Source: Lepidodermella squamata
Taxonomy: Eukaryota > Gastrotricha
Length of the DNA: 64,000 nt
Assembly (NCBI GenBank): GCA_047495785.1
Contig: JBLDXI010000066.1
Span: 310,001-374,000, forward strand
Reading direction: 5' to 3'
Shown one piece after another: positions 22,634 to 34,574 of the stretch (position 1 is the stretch's first letter; every line of letters starts with the position of its first letter). Under the pieces are notes generated by a model that was given only the letters and a program-made list of their open reading frames with translations, was not told the DNA's origin and did no database searches. A program made the position numbers and the translations under genes.

Positions 22634-25600
22634 ATGAAAAGCTCCTATTTAACCTCAAATCGATTAGACGCTGGGACCTCGATAAAGGTAATACAGCTTT
22701 TTTGAACTTAATTTCACTTTTTTGAATTTTTTCAAACATTTTAGCTCATAAATTGTCCAGTTTGTTTGAACCCTCCGAAAGATCCTCGTATTTTGCCGAA
22801 ATGTGGCCACACGCTGTGCCTGGACTGCATCCAAACAAGCATGCCGGAAATCAACCAGCGCCACCGCATCACTCAGTACCAATTCAAATGCCCGATTTGC
22901 AAAGCTGAAAATTTGATCGAAGGCCGGCGTTTCCATCAGCACCGCGGCTTGCAAGACTATCCGAAGAATTTCCTCGCGAAATCAGTCGGCCAGTTGCTGG
23001 AGAAAGCCCGCGATGCGGTTGAAGAGAGCGTGATAACTGGAGCGTGTCCGCATGTGCCGTACTTCGAGAAGAAGGGCACCAATTGTGAGCATTGTTCGAG
23101 GCCTTACTGTGACACTTGTCAAATCGGCCACAAAGAAATCGTTCGCCTGGATATCAACTGCATCACGCAGGGCGTAAGCTGTTATAAAGCTTTAAAATTT
23201 GAAAAATAGTGAACATTTAAAAAAAAATGTGATCGAGGTTTAAGCATTACAATTTTTCGCTTTTTTTACGATTTCAACTCTCTAAATTTTTAATATAGCT
23301 TTTGCTTTCTAAACTGATAATATCGGAAAAAATCATTGATTTTTAAAGTCGATATTTGAAATCGATATACAGCGTGTCCCAGAAATTGCGCAAGTATTTT
23401 TGAATTTAGCAAATTTTTGTAGGAAATTCAACTAATTTTAAATTAAACCTATATCCATCTTTTACCCGCGATTTAACCGAAGAAATTAAAAATTTAACGG
23501 AGAAAACCCAGAAAACCCCGGTAACTGGTTTGGTAATTTTCGGTATTTTACCCGGGTGGGCTAAATTTCTCCGCACTTTTTCAATTCCATTAACAGGTGA
23601 CATAATTGCTATATCTATTCTCATGATTTTTTGAATTTTTCTAAAAATATTCTGGCCATGAGATATGAGATGCTTTTGCTTGCGTTACTTATGGGACACG
23701 CTGTATGTGGATTGAAGTAACCCTCTTGAACCTAGAACCTAGCGTTGATAGTTCAAAATATTAATATCCACCTTTCAAAAATTCCTATTTTCTCAACAAA
23801 TAAGTGTTAGGGCCTATAATTTATCAATGGAACCCTAATTTTTTAATGTTCAAATTCGCGTGCCAAAATTCTTCTGAACCTACTGCCAATGCTCAGTGCT
23901 CATTACTGGTCTTCCAGATTACCAGAAATCTTTAGAAACATTAGTTCGATTTTTTATTTATAATATTTTTTGCCATTCAATTGCCTGTTTTCTGCTCCTT
24001 CTAGCTACCTTCTCGGTTATCAGATATTAATCAAGGATTCGATTTAAAAATCGAATGTGCCAGAACTCATCTGGCGAATCAATTGAAAGAAGCTGAAGAA
24101 CAAGCTCGAAAATTCACTGAATTATTGCTTCAAGCCTTCAAATCAATTGTCGAAACCAACCTCGATCGCCTGGTCGAAGAGGGCCGTTCCATCTACAAAG
24201 CTCAGGTTGAAGAGCTGGAAAAGGTCGCTGCTGATTGTCGAAATCATCTGAATTTCGATTCTTTACTCGCAAAGGTCGACGAGTTGAACGAAGATTCTGT
24301 CTTGAATTTTTCACTGGCTGATTTGGGGGAAATTTACGCAGAAGCCAAATCTATTGATGACCAAGTAAGTTTGAAAAAATCAGCTTCAATTTTAATTTTT
24401 TTTTTAATTATTTCTACTCACATTTTTTAATTTAAATTCTAATTTTAGTCATTTTTAATTTTAATTTTTTAATTTTTCACATTTTATTTGGAAAGCTTCG
24501 AAAGGGCGAAACTATTGCACCTTCATGGTCGAAACGCTCTATCGATATCAAATTCGATGAAAACCTTCAAAAAGAGCTTGAGGCGATTTTGAGAAAATCT
24601 TCCAAGGTTCAATGGAAAGACACTTCTGAGGCCGAATCTGTCAATATTCCATGGCTAATCCACGACGTCCACAGCTTGGCCGGTGAAGGCGATCTCGAAG
24701 GGTTGAAAAATTCAATCGAGCAACCTTTTGTGAGCCGCGAAGTTCGGCAATATGTTTCGAATCACCGCCTCAAGTCGGCTAATCGATTGCATCATCGTAC
24801 AATATTGATGTCTGCCAGCCAATCGGGAGATTTGGACCTGGTAAGGTACATTGTTGAAGAATTAGGGGCGGATCTTAGAATTGGCCAGAAGAATAACGCT
24901 ATGGCGATTCATCGAGCGGCTGCCTATGGCCGTATTGATGTTGTCAAGTACCTGATCTCAAAAATTCCATCTGGCCAGGATCCTGTCAGCTTTTATCCGG
25001 GTCAGTTAAATTTTTATTTAAATTCCAATTTTTTTTAATTTTAACGAGATATTTAAATTCGAAATTTCAAAATTCAAAATTTACGGATTATGAATTTGAA
25101 AGAATTGGAAATTAAGAAAAATTGGATAAAAATTTTAAAAAATTAATTGAAATTGATAAAAATTAAAATTTGAACCAAAATTATAAAAGAATTACAAATC
25201 ATCCTTGAAATTAATAGGATCATCCTATTCAAAATCATCCTATTCAAAAATCAACTTAATTTAAAAAAATTTAAAATCTTGAATTTTACTGAATTTCGAA
25301 GGTCTTCTGCATCTCTCTTGTGCATCTGGAAAATTGGACGTTGTCAAGTACCTGGTAGATGAGTTAAAATGGCCGATAAATGATCCTAAACCAATGCGAG
25401 GCTCGGATGCTACACCTCTCTACAAGCTATGCCGATTCAATACTGGCAAGGTTGAAGTTGCCGAATTTCTGCTGCAAAGAGGCGCTGATGTTCTCGCGAA
25501 ATCTGGCGACAATTTGGAGCTAGCAACTCACGCTGCCGCAACGACTGGGGCTTGGAAAATCTTTAAGCTGGTCGCTGAAAAATTTCCGCCCGAAAAACGG

Positions 25601-28600
25601 CTTGAGCTGTTGAATGCTAAAAATAAATCTGGTTTAAGCGCCTTACATTTATGTACGGGATTTTTTGAAAGCGATCGGTATTTTACTAAAACCGATCAGG
25701 CGCGACTCGGAATCACTGATGCGGAAATTGAGGCGGAAAGCTACAACTCGCCTGAGGTGATTAAGGAAGAGCGTGATTTCGGCTTGTTGCAGCTCGGAAT
25801 TCAATACGGCCAGGTTAAAATTGCCGAGTTTTTAATTGAGCTGGGCGCTGATTACAACGCCATGGTTGAGCGGAACGGTTACGCTCCGGTGCATTTGGCG
25901 GCTGGTCGCGGTCATATTGGCGTTTTGAGGGCGATTTTGCGGAAAGATTCGCATCTCGCGACGGAGATAACACACGGCGATGATGAGAGACGGCCGTTGG
26001 ATATCGCGACTGATATCACGAACCCGAATTACAGTGGAGAGGTAACAGCATAACTGTACAGAAATTGGTTTTAGCTGAACTAAATTATTTTATCAAAAAA
26101 GCATGACCTAATTATTTCATTCAACACATTTTGAAATTTAAATTTAAATTTCTTTAGCTGTCCCAAAAATATGAATTCCTTGATATAGACTAAGGACTAA
26201 GGAGAGCCGTCCCAGTTTACGATTCCACCTTTTCCTTTTTCTGATCGGAACAAAATTTAATCGGAAGCATTGAGAATTTCGAATTTTTGAATCGCATTTT
26301 TTAAAATAATATTTTCAGAATTTTCAAGTATCAACTCTATCACCCCCAAAATCATGCATTGACCCGCTATGGAAGAGCCCCAAAGCTGCACAATCTGATT
26401 TCAGTTTCGGGAGGCTTGCTTGAACAATTTGGGTGATGATCCAGCAAAATTGAGCAACTAAATAGCTCTCACTATGATGCGTCTACCTGGAAAATTTCAT
26501 GACGCTACCGTCAAATATCGAATTTCCACACCTTGCTGAAAAATCGGGAAAAGCTAGGTACGAATAGCCATTTTCGCATACATAATTATGTAGGAATCGC
26601 TTGACCCTATAATATATTTCAATTGTCATTTATTGAATTTAATTTTTTCGAAATTTCGAAATTTGCGAGCCTTAATCAGTGATAAAATCAGGTAACCAAT
26701 AACTGTATTTGTTCCAATAGTAGCCCATTCACTAATAATTGCCCATGCCTAATAGTGGCCCAGGGTTGAGGGGTTAAGTCGGTTAGAAAACATCAAAAAT
26801 GAACGATTCACGAGAAATTAATTTTCAAAATTTTCAAAATTTCGAGGTTGAAATTTTAGTGGCCCGGGCTGCCATAGGAACAAATACGGTATAGGGAAAA
26901 TATAACATTTAATTCGAATTAAAGGGATACAATCAATTACCACTGTCGGCCTGCGGCCTTTGACAGTTGACGGGGAACTCCGTGACTTCTTCAAGCACGT
27001 GGCACGACCTTGAACATGCACAACCTAAGACCTAAGTATAACGTTTTCGTGCACATCTTTGACTTGCTGCCCAGCTTTGCGCATAATCATGTAGCGTGTC
27101 ATCCACGCGCGACGACGGCGTAATTCCAGGATGGAATTGAGAATTGATCCTTCATTTGAGAGTCATTCGGTAACCGCCACCTACACCACTTGGCATTAGG
27201 CTCTCTATCTCGCAGCTTATCGAGTTCGTTGTATCGTTGCTCAGGTGGGCTTCAATTCTAGCTACAAATCACGAATGTGCTAGTATTTGAACATTTACGT
27301 GTTACGTCACATTACGGTAAAAATAGCGCGAATGCGTAGCGTAATGGTTTTTACGAAAACGTAAGCGGGTCTGAAAATGTGCTATTACCGTTAGTCGCAG
27401 GTCCAAAGTTGCCACGTCGCACATGCAAAAATAGTATGGGCGGTTCCCGTCTGCGCTACTCATTTTGCCCGACCCAGAGTAAACTTGAGTTTGCGAAACA
27501 CGCAGCATGAATAATGTGTATGCACCATGTAATAGGCGAGCAGATCACGTCGCGAAAACGGTCTCGCGAGTCAGCATGTCAGCCCATGTTGTCGTCGATG
27601 TCGTGCGCACAACTGCACTTGGCATTGACTGGCATCCCGGCAGACAGCACATTTTTTACTGGCACGCCCTAATCCTCCTGTGAATGGGATTCATTTTTTA
27701 CCCCCCCCCCCCCCCCTACTGTTTTTTTGCCGTCGGACCGACGTCACACGACAACGCATTTTTTACTGCTACGCACACATCCTCCTGAAACAAGGACTCA
27801 TTTTTTGACAACACTAACACACGCCCACGCTGGTATGGTACCTTCCCGAAGGGATTGCCAGTGTTTTACGGGTGGTTTTTTTACAGACACACCTCTATCC
27901 TCCTCGCCATAGGCGATGGAGGCAATCCATTTTGTATTGCCTCCTCATATCCTCCTTGACGAACGACGAACGACGAACGAACGACGAACGAACGACGAAC
28001 GAACGAAGGCGACCCGTGACAACGGGGAGTTCCCCGTCACAGAATCTTAGGATTTCAAAGTAGTGTATCATTCATTGAAAATAGGGTCTCACTTTTAGCG
28101 GAACCTAATTCGTGTACTTCCAATTGACCTATAAAACCACTTTTCCAAACGTCCAAAGAACGTCATGATAAATAAATTCAGCGTAAAATTCTGTATGAGT
28201 CGCATTCTTCACTAGAGATTCCCTACCTTGCTCTAATTTTGTAGACATATTCGAAGGGACCTTTTGCTAATCTAAAATTAGGTTCCGTAACATGCGGTTT
28301 TGGTTCCGCTAAAAGGTATTCTGTTGAAAATATCATGAAAATCCTCGATATAGTCATTGAGTTGTAGTAAAAATCCCAGTCAATAATTCTTAAAATGTTA
28401 ATTTTTTTAGGAAAATCTTACGGTGGTACCAAATTTCGTTTAATTCAATACCTAACCATTTAATTCGGTTATTTAACTGGTTAGCTTAGATTATGGTTAG
28501 CTTAGGGTTAGAGGCTGGGACTTGAAATTGGGGATTTGGAACTTATTGGGATAATTTGGTACTGAATTCGCTATATCCCCAATTTGTATTTTAATATTTT

Positions 28601-29090
28601 TTGCTATTCAAATGTTTATGCTCACTACCTTTAGGTTGTTCGATGCTTGGTCGGTGAGTACCAAGCTCCTCTGCGCCTCGCTCGTTCAAGTGGCGGCGAG
28701 GGTACCCTGCTCGACGTTGCTCATCACGGCGATGCCGAAACCCTGCGATATCTTATCGACGAGCAAATGGCCGATGTTACCGACTACGACCCAGTCTCTG
28801 GTACTAGCCTAATCCACACGGCTATCAACTCTCAAAACTTCGAAACTGTTAAAGTTGCCGTTGAACGAGCTGCTAGGATCATCAACAGGGTGAGTGAAGA
28901 CGGCTCCCCGCTACGGCTAGCAATCGAGAAAAACGCGCCGATGGAGATCATCAAGCTGCTGCTCGACAACGGAGCTAAATTCGATGAAGGTTTTCCGGAT
29001 AATGACGGAGACGAGATTATTCTGGGCGGTTCTGATACCTCTGACAACATGAGCGTTGATTCTATTTCCCTTTTTCCATTTATTGAGTGA
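22634..29090 (+). CDS. Gene A: TRIM-like RING / zinc finger / coiled-coil / ankyrin protein
   Basis: A probable E3 ubiquitin ligase, about 847 residues, in six exons: 22634-22687, 22745-23173, 24005-24364, 24496-25000, 25302-26041 and 28635-29090. All junction phases agree with gene B. The C3HC4 RING finger uses C22, C25, C38, H40, C43, C46, C67 and C70. A B-box-like zinc finger follows at about 119-147 (CPH, CEHC, CDTC, H). Exon 3 is a charged helical, probably coiled-coil region. Exons 4-6 carry ankyrin-type repeats such as NAMAIHRAAAYGRIDVVKYL and GYAPVHLAAGRGHIGVLRAI. The tail is acidic (DNDGDEII). The start MKSSYLTSNRLDAG is supported by its match in gene B. Substrate choice would lie in the ankyrin repeats, which is inference. 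Intron 5 is swollen to 2.6 kb by repeats. Confidence 0.85.
23370..23703. mobile_element. Short inverted-repeat transposon (Tc1/mariner-type MITE) in gene A intron 2
   Basis: The element is flanked by TA dinucleotides. The left end is CAGCGTGTCCCAGAAATTGC and the complement of the right end is CAGCGTGTCCCATAAGTAAC. Both continue into GCAAG. It is 334 bases with no transposase. The corresponding gene B intron (53086-53361) lacks it, so it inserted after the genes duplicated. Confidence 0.75.
26702..26889. mobile_element. MITE with ACTGTATTTGTTCC ends, copy 1
   Basis: The left end is ACTGTATTTGTTCCAATAGT and the complement of the right end is CCGTATTTGTTCCTATGGCA. TA lies at both borders. A related copy occurs at about 38545-38703 in the first intron of unit 6, sharing the internal block beginning GCCCAGGGTTGAG. 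Confidence 0.65.
27701..27716. repeat. Poly-C homopolymer, 16 bases
   Basis: Sixteen consecutive C bases follow TTTTTTA. It could be a real slippage tract or a sequencing-length artefact. Confidence 0.9.
27960..28006. repeat. GAACGACGAAC-type microsatellite
   Basis: Alternating CGAACGA and ACGACGA units run for about 47 bases inside intron 5 of gene A. Confidence 0.85.
28092..28320. repeat. Inverted repeat in gene A intron 5
   Basis: ACTTTTAGCGGAACCTAAT near the left end is inverted near the right end as TTGGTTCCGCTAAAAGG, with a second partial inverted copy (ATTAGGTTCCGTAAC) between them. It resembles a decayed foldback element. Confidence 0.5.
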
Positions 29091-29096
29091 AATTCA

Positions 29097-29102
29097 AATA
29101 AA
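29097..29102 (+). terminator. Poly(A) signal of gene A
   Basis: AATAAA begins six bases after the gene A stop codon, which implies a very short 3' untranslated region. Confidence 0.6.
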
Positions 29103-29493
29103 GTTACCCTGTTCGGCTCTAATCAATGTGAGACGTTGTTTTGATTAAATTGATAGCAGTAATACCACATTTTGAATTCGGAAAAATTTAGATTGCAGCA
29201 TAGGTGTTGAGTATTGTTAAATTTCTTGCTGAAAAATCGGCGATGAGGGGTGACACTTCCGGCCAAAAGTTTCCCCACACCAACGCAGAATATTGATTTG
29301 TTCGTCACGCACGAAAATATTTCGTGGTTGCCCTTGAGTTCGACCGTATTGTCGAAGTCAGTTCTTCAGCCTTCGATTTTGCGTATGTATTATTTTAATT
29401 TATGAACAACATTGCACAAACAAATCAAAAGGACTGATCTGATATCTGATGGAGATTAAATTTCATGCACTACCGAGGCTCGATATTTACCAG

Positions 29494-29507
29494 CACAGGA
29501 AATTAAA
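29494..29507 (+). promoter_or_regulatory. Conserved 5' motif CACAGGAAATTAAA, unit 5
   Basis: An exact copy of the motif, 100 bases before the unit 5 ATG. Units 5 and 6 also share the further-upstream block TTCTTCAGCCTTCGATTTTG (29361 and 36169), so their promoters are homologous. Confidence 0.45.
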
Positions 29508-29606
29508 TCACAACGCGCCGGAGTGGTTGGAGATGAACAATTTTTGATTTAGATTGTTAGCTATGTATGATTGTCATTTCTCCGACTCAAGTTCACGATA
29601 TTAGAC

Positions 29607-32600
29607 ATGCATTGTTCTCTTATTCTGGTGATAAGCTGTTTGGTTGCGTGTAATACTGGCTTGGATGTTTCCAAGCTTGAACTGCCACGCTTGGACCAAC
29701 TCATCGCGTTCTGGCCGATGGACGGATATTCTGGTCTTACTGGATTCACAAGAACAAACGAAGAGATTCAACCCCTGCAGAACAATAGCACGGCTGAATT
29801 TGATGGTAATGAAGTCGTAAATACCGGATACTATGGCGCGACTAGCGGAACAGAAATCGCGAGTTATTTGGTTCCCGAAATTCCGAGATCGTTCACGGTT
29901 TCGGTGCATACCTCTGAAAGGTTTGGCACGATAGAATTTGAGGGCTTATTAAAGATGTTTGATGCTGGTATTTCGTTGAGAACTGGGGCTAACAGTTGGT
30001 TTCGTGCCGGAAATGATTCTTACGATTCTACGGTATTCACAGATGGCTGGTTGGTGGCTTTCACTTATCGCCAGCTGTCTAACGAGGCTGTTTTCTATCG
30101 AATGAGGACAAACGATCAGAGGCTATATAGTGACATACATATAGTGCCTCATAAACTCTACGTCAATGACTCTAGCCGAGAATTTGCCATCGGGAAACTA
30201 GAATCTCGCAGTTCTCTCATACAACGTGTTTCTTGTGTCACCTTGTACAAGGCAGCCTTAACCGAACACGAGGTGAAAACTCTGTTTCTCAAGCCTTGCC
30301 TAAACGCCGCGAAGGCAAGGATGGGCAACATCGATCGAATCGATATGACAAGCATTCCTCGACGAGAGAATCTCATCGGATTTTGGCCGCTGTCTTATGA
30401 TTCGAAGATGATCGGCTGGGACGGGGCCGGTAACCCCATCTTACCTCGCCAGCCGAGCTCGTTTTATGGTTTAGACCAGATAGAATTCGAAGGGCCCTAT
30501 GGGCAGGGTAGCGTCAGTACACGGAGTCCAAGCAGCGGGGTGCTTGCCTACGACTTCCTGCCGAGGCCGCGTTCCGGCTACACCCTTTCATTCTATATAA
30601 AAGCATCATGCGGCGACGAAGATGTAGGAATCGTTACACTCATTGGTTTCCTCACAGTTTATTGTCGCGATGAACCAGATATACCGGGACATAAGTGAGG
30701 ACCTATTTAGACGAAAGAGTTGCAAGGCGGTAGAATTAATTAAAGGGAGGGCCGAATGTATGGAGAGGCTGCTCATATGAAAAACTGGTGACTTCATCGC
30801 ACGACTACGTAATCCCTCTTAACATACAGCTTACCTGGAATTTCACTGATTTGGGAACACATTTGGAATTCTTAAGTAAAACGGTCGCGAGCTGAAACGC
30901 AGTTCACGCATGTTTTTCGAATGAAATTTGTTTAAAAAACAATGTAGAATTTTCGAAAATATTTTGTTTACATTACCGTATTCCCGTGCAAAGTGTGGCA
31001 CTGTCGTTATACAAGAAGGGAGCTGGCATGCAACTATACCCCGGCGAAAAATTACATGACAATGGCATGGGGCAAATAGAGACAATTTTAATTCTTCAAA
31101 TAAGATTATTAACACTTTAATAGCACTCATTATTTACCTTGCGATGCGTATCCTATGAGATTATGGTGTCATTTTGAAGCTAATTGGAGACTCCATAGAT
31201 CATAGATAATAATAAAGATCGGAAGCTTACGATCCTGCCATAGTGTCAACATTTTAAGGTGCAAAGGTCACCATATGCAAAGCCACATTTTTGTGCGTTT
31301 TATTTGAGCCATGTGCGCATAGCTAAATGCATGTAAAATCTATACAGTAGTTTTGCGTTAAGCCGGACGATCATAAGCCGGACTTGCGCTTAGCCGGACC
31401 ATTTTGCTTGGCTCGTGCCGCGGACGCGGCGTTTTACATGCAAATGGTTGCAATAAGCCGGACTGTCATAAGCCGGACTTGCGTTATAACGGACTGATTT
31501 TTAGTGAATTTAACTCAAAAAAGTCCGGCTTACAGGATAATTTTCATCTAGAGCGCAGAAACACCCTCTTTACGCTGTTTTTGAGTGGCTTTGATAGCAA
31601 AAATGATCGCAGTATTGAAAAATAATTTGTCGATATATGGCCTTGATTCCATCGCGATAATCGAACTTTTTCACACCTAAATAGCTCATTACTTAATAGC
31701 GCTCATATTTTTGAATAATTTGCAAAGAAATGCACTGTTTTTTTTTTACAAACCGGACCAGTCCGGCTTACGATAAAGCGGACTTTCATTAAGCCGGACT
31801 AAATCATCTGGCGCGGATCGAGTCCGGCTTAACGCAAAACTACTGTATATATAGAACCAAAACCGACTAGGTAGTAATTAATCATAATTAATGAAATACA
31901 CCATTTTAACCTGGTTTCGCTTATTATACCAGTCCCTTTCGGTTAGTGGCACTGCCATATTTAATGAGCGATTTCGTTGGTCAATTTTTGATGTTCCAGC
32001 TTTTATATCGGCTGCCAAAGTTTGCAAGGGAATACGGTAGCAATGGGTTTTCTTCGTTTGGGCAATAACGCACGCGGACGGTCGCGGCGTGGTCCCATTT
32101 TCATAGAAAAACATAATATGGAGACCATAATTAAAGGAGAGGCCTTGAATTTAAAAGAGGGGGTTTCGGGCAAATAGTGGTATTTTATATTCCGGTATAT
32201 ACGGTATTTTATGTCAGGGCACTCTATTATAGCCCAATAGCAGATGAGCTGTCAATGACTAATTTTCGACTGAAATACAAAGATTCTATTCGGCTTGGAA
32301 AAGTTGGAACTTGGCTATTTATCGCCATTACCTGGAGAGAAGGTGCTCGCAAAATATACACACAAGCGGTTCATTACGACGTTGGTCTGACATCAATAGG
32401 TAAACTGATTGAAATCGCTACATAAAATGTCCAGTTTCGTCAGCCGCAACTAGAGCAGTTGCGGCTGAAGGCTGGACATTTTTAGATTAATCTATAAGGC
32501 TAGTTGAATCCGGTTCAATAGGCTGTAAAGCAATTCATTAGGCTCGTATAGGAAGGAGTTTTAAATTCGGCTACTACGGATGGCGATTTCCACAAGAATA

Positions 32601-34403
32601 CGTTTTGATTTTCTACTCTTGAATACTACAAGCAGCCCTCAATCTAATGATCCCCTACATCGGATGGAGGCAATTTTCAACAGGGATCAACTCATTTTTT
32701 TTAAAATTTCAAAAATGTACTGGACGAGCCAAACACGGCAGACGAATGGCATTTTTGCCCAAAATAACAATTTATAGCGCTTTTCGTCGAATTTCAGAAA
32801 ATTATCCATTAGTGAACATAGGATGTGCTTAGTATCGATAGTATCGATAGAGGGCCGCTTCTAGTAATCTGATGAGCAGAAAATCAAAACTTTTGAGATG
32901 GTTGGCCATAGCTAAGAAATAACAGGTGTGATTCCTCTTTTGAACGAATGCTGTCTCGATTGCATGGAGGAATGCTTGGCGTTCAGCAATTATTTCCCGC
33001 GGATGGTCGCTAACGTCTCACTGGACTATCTTTCAATGGAAATAGGCATCGGCTATGAGAACGATACATGGCTACAGACTGGAGGAGACAGAGCCGAACA
33101 ATTCGCTTGTTTCTACTTCTACAATGACGCTTTGGACCACGAAGAAATCTGTAATCTCAGCAACGCTTGCGGTCGACTTGTCTCGATGGAAACTACGTAT
33201 TTGAGTGGAAACTCGATCGCAGAGCAAATGGTTCCGTTCTTTGAGAGCCAGAAATACGAATATATCGACTACATGTCTTCGATACAGCGAAATTGTGGCG
33301 ATTTCAACGCTTCAATAAAAGCTCCCCGAAACTTTGAGAACCCACCAAATGCCCCCCTAAGAATTCAAGTAGGCTTTCAAATCACTGGCCTGAACGAAAT
33401 TGACACGGTGAATGAGATCATATCAGTGAAGGCGCTAATGGTGCTCCATTGGGAAGTAGACACGTGCCCATGGCGGTCATCACCCTCCCTGCCGACTGGT
33501 ACGAACTTCGAGCCCGTCTACATTGACAATCTAAACAACTTATGGCTACCAAAGATCCGTTTTTTATCCGCAGCCAATTCAAACCTTCAGATGCGAAACA
33601 TGATGATCAATGACGACTATTTGATGATGATGTCTTCAAAGGTGCCTGCAAGCAATCGAATTTTTTACTTTTACTGGCAAAAGGAAGGTCTGTTCGATGC
33701 GAACTGCGAACTCTCGCTGCAATTGTTCCCATTCGATACACAAACTTGCAGCTTCGAATTCTCCTTCGAGCAAGGAGACAAAATTGTTCGAGTTGATGAA
33801 GAAACGCTTCTATTCGATTTCAACCATACCCATGTAGGCGACAGCTGGACCTTAGTCTCAACCGAGAATTCCACAGGCCAAGTTTTTTACAAGGGCTACT
33901 ACGTTTCCACTTTCAAATTCACGGTTAAACTCGCTAGGAATCCTCGGTACTACATCAAGAACTTTGCAATCCCTTCCTCGACCCTAGCCTCCCTGAATTT
34001 GTTTCTGTTTCTAATGCCACCCGATTTACCAGATCGGGCTGCTTTCTCTCTCACTGTTCTTTTGACGATGACCGTCATGCAGGGTGCAATTTTGAATGAA
34101 GTTCCGAGAAAATCTTATGACACCCTTCTCGGCAAGCTGGTTCAGAGCCTGACTTGGTTTTGTATCGCATCCGCTATATACAGCCTGCTTATTTTATGGT
34201 TGGCGGCTTCTTATTTTGATCCCAACGTTCCATCGCGACCTCAAAAGCGATTTTTCAATGGGAGATTTGGTTTGATTCGTGTTATTGACTGTTACTTTTT
34301 CTTTGGCGGCGTTTCAGTATTTGTTTTTGTTCACGTTTATATTATCCAAGATGCAAATTTGAGCTACGATTCTGTTGTGAGATCTTTCAATGTAGTAGCC
34401 TAG
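29607..34403 (+). CDS. Unit 5: double-LamG Cys-loop receptor channel with an extra intron
   Basis: About 915 residues in three exons: 29607-30694, 32218-32399 and 32926-34403. The first intron splits LamG 2 in phase 2 after CRDEPDIPGHK, with donor AAGTGAGG and acceptor TTTATGTCAG. Exon 2 resumes ALYYSPIADELSMTNF and ends before GTAAAC. The second intron is the phase-1 intron common to the array. The order is signal peptide (MHCSLILVISCLVACNT), LamG 1, LamG 2, linker, Cys-loop domain (CELSLQLFPFDTQTC) and M1-M4. Without the extra intron the reading frame would stop at 30698, so the intron is required. Units 0-4 lack it and also lack the few residues around it. The 1.5 kb intron hosts a pogo-like MITE. 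Confidence 0.83.
30695..32217 (+). other. Unit 5 extra intron within LamG 2
   Basis: Its first 120 bases match the first intron of unit 6 (both begin GTGAGGA and share GGTGAC-TCATCGCAC), so the two introns share an origin. The interior contains a 501-base inverted-repeat transposon. No coding frame inside is convincing. Confidence 0.7.
31345..31845. mobile_element. Pogo/Tigger-like MITE in unit 5 intron 1
   Basis: TA borders flank a 501-base element whose ends are inverted copies starting CAGTAGTTTTGCGTTAAGCC and continuing GGAC. The subterminal parts repeat AAGCCGGAC several times on each strand. This end sequence resembles pogo/Tigger-type transposons. It contains no transposase. Confidence 0.8.
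32424..32483. repeat. Short palindrome in unit 5 intron 2
   Basis: AAAATGTCCAG and CAGCCGCAACT are mirrored as AGTTGCGGCTG and CTGGACATTTTT, forming a hairpin of about 60 bases just after the exon 2 donor. Confidence 0.6.
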
Positions 34404-34574
34404 TACGGAAAATGTTGAAATACTGCCCGGGCTTCTGGATTTTCAATTTCCAAAAACGATGAAAAACTATTCGAGACTCTCTTCGTGTGATTTCAACTAA
34501 ACTAAACTCAACTAGTTCGAACTAACCTCAATTCGAACTCAACTAAACTTGTTGGCTGAATTTTCTGAAGCAAT

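Larger units (their letters stand above)
26968..28041. mobile_element. Possible transposon with GACGGGGAACTCC ends
   Basis: The left border TTGACGGGGAACTCCGTGAC and the right border GGGGAGTTCCCCGTCAC are inverted partners. The interior holds degenerate repeated units with TTTTTTAC and ATCCTCCT, a C16 homopolymer and a GAACGACGAACG microsatellite. No transposase is visible, and no clean target duplication was found, so the call is tentative. Confidence 0.4.
26042..28634 (+). other. Intron 5 of gene A, repeat-filled
   Basis: The matching intron in gene B is only 56 bases (55098-55153). This one is 2593 bases and holds a small inverted-repeat element (26702-26889), a possible larger element (26968-28041) containing a poly-C run and a GAACGAAC repeat, and an inverted-repeat pair at 28092-28320. 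No coding frame in it is convincing. Confidence 0.7.

Noticed and set aside
27960-28006. GAACGACGAACG array as a CRISPR-like repeat
   Set aside because: Units are 4-7 bases with no spacers, and the genome is eukaryotic. It is a simple microsatellite.
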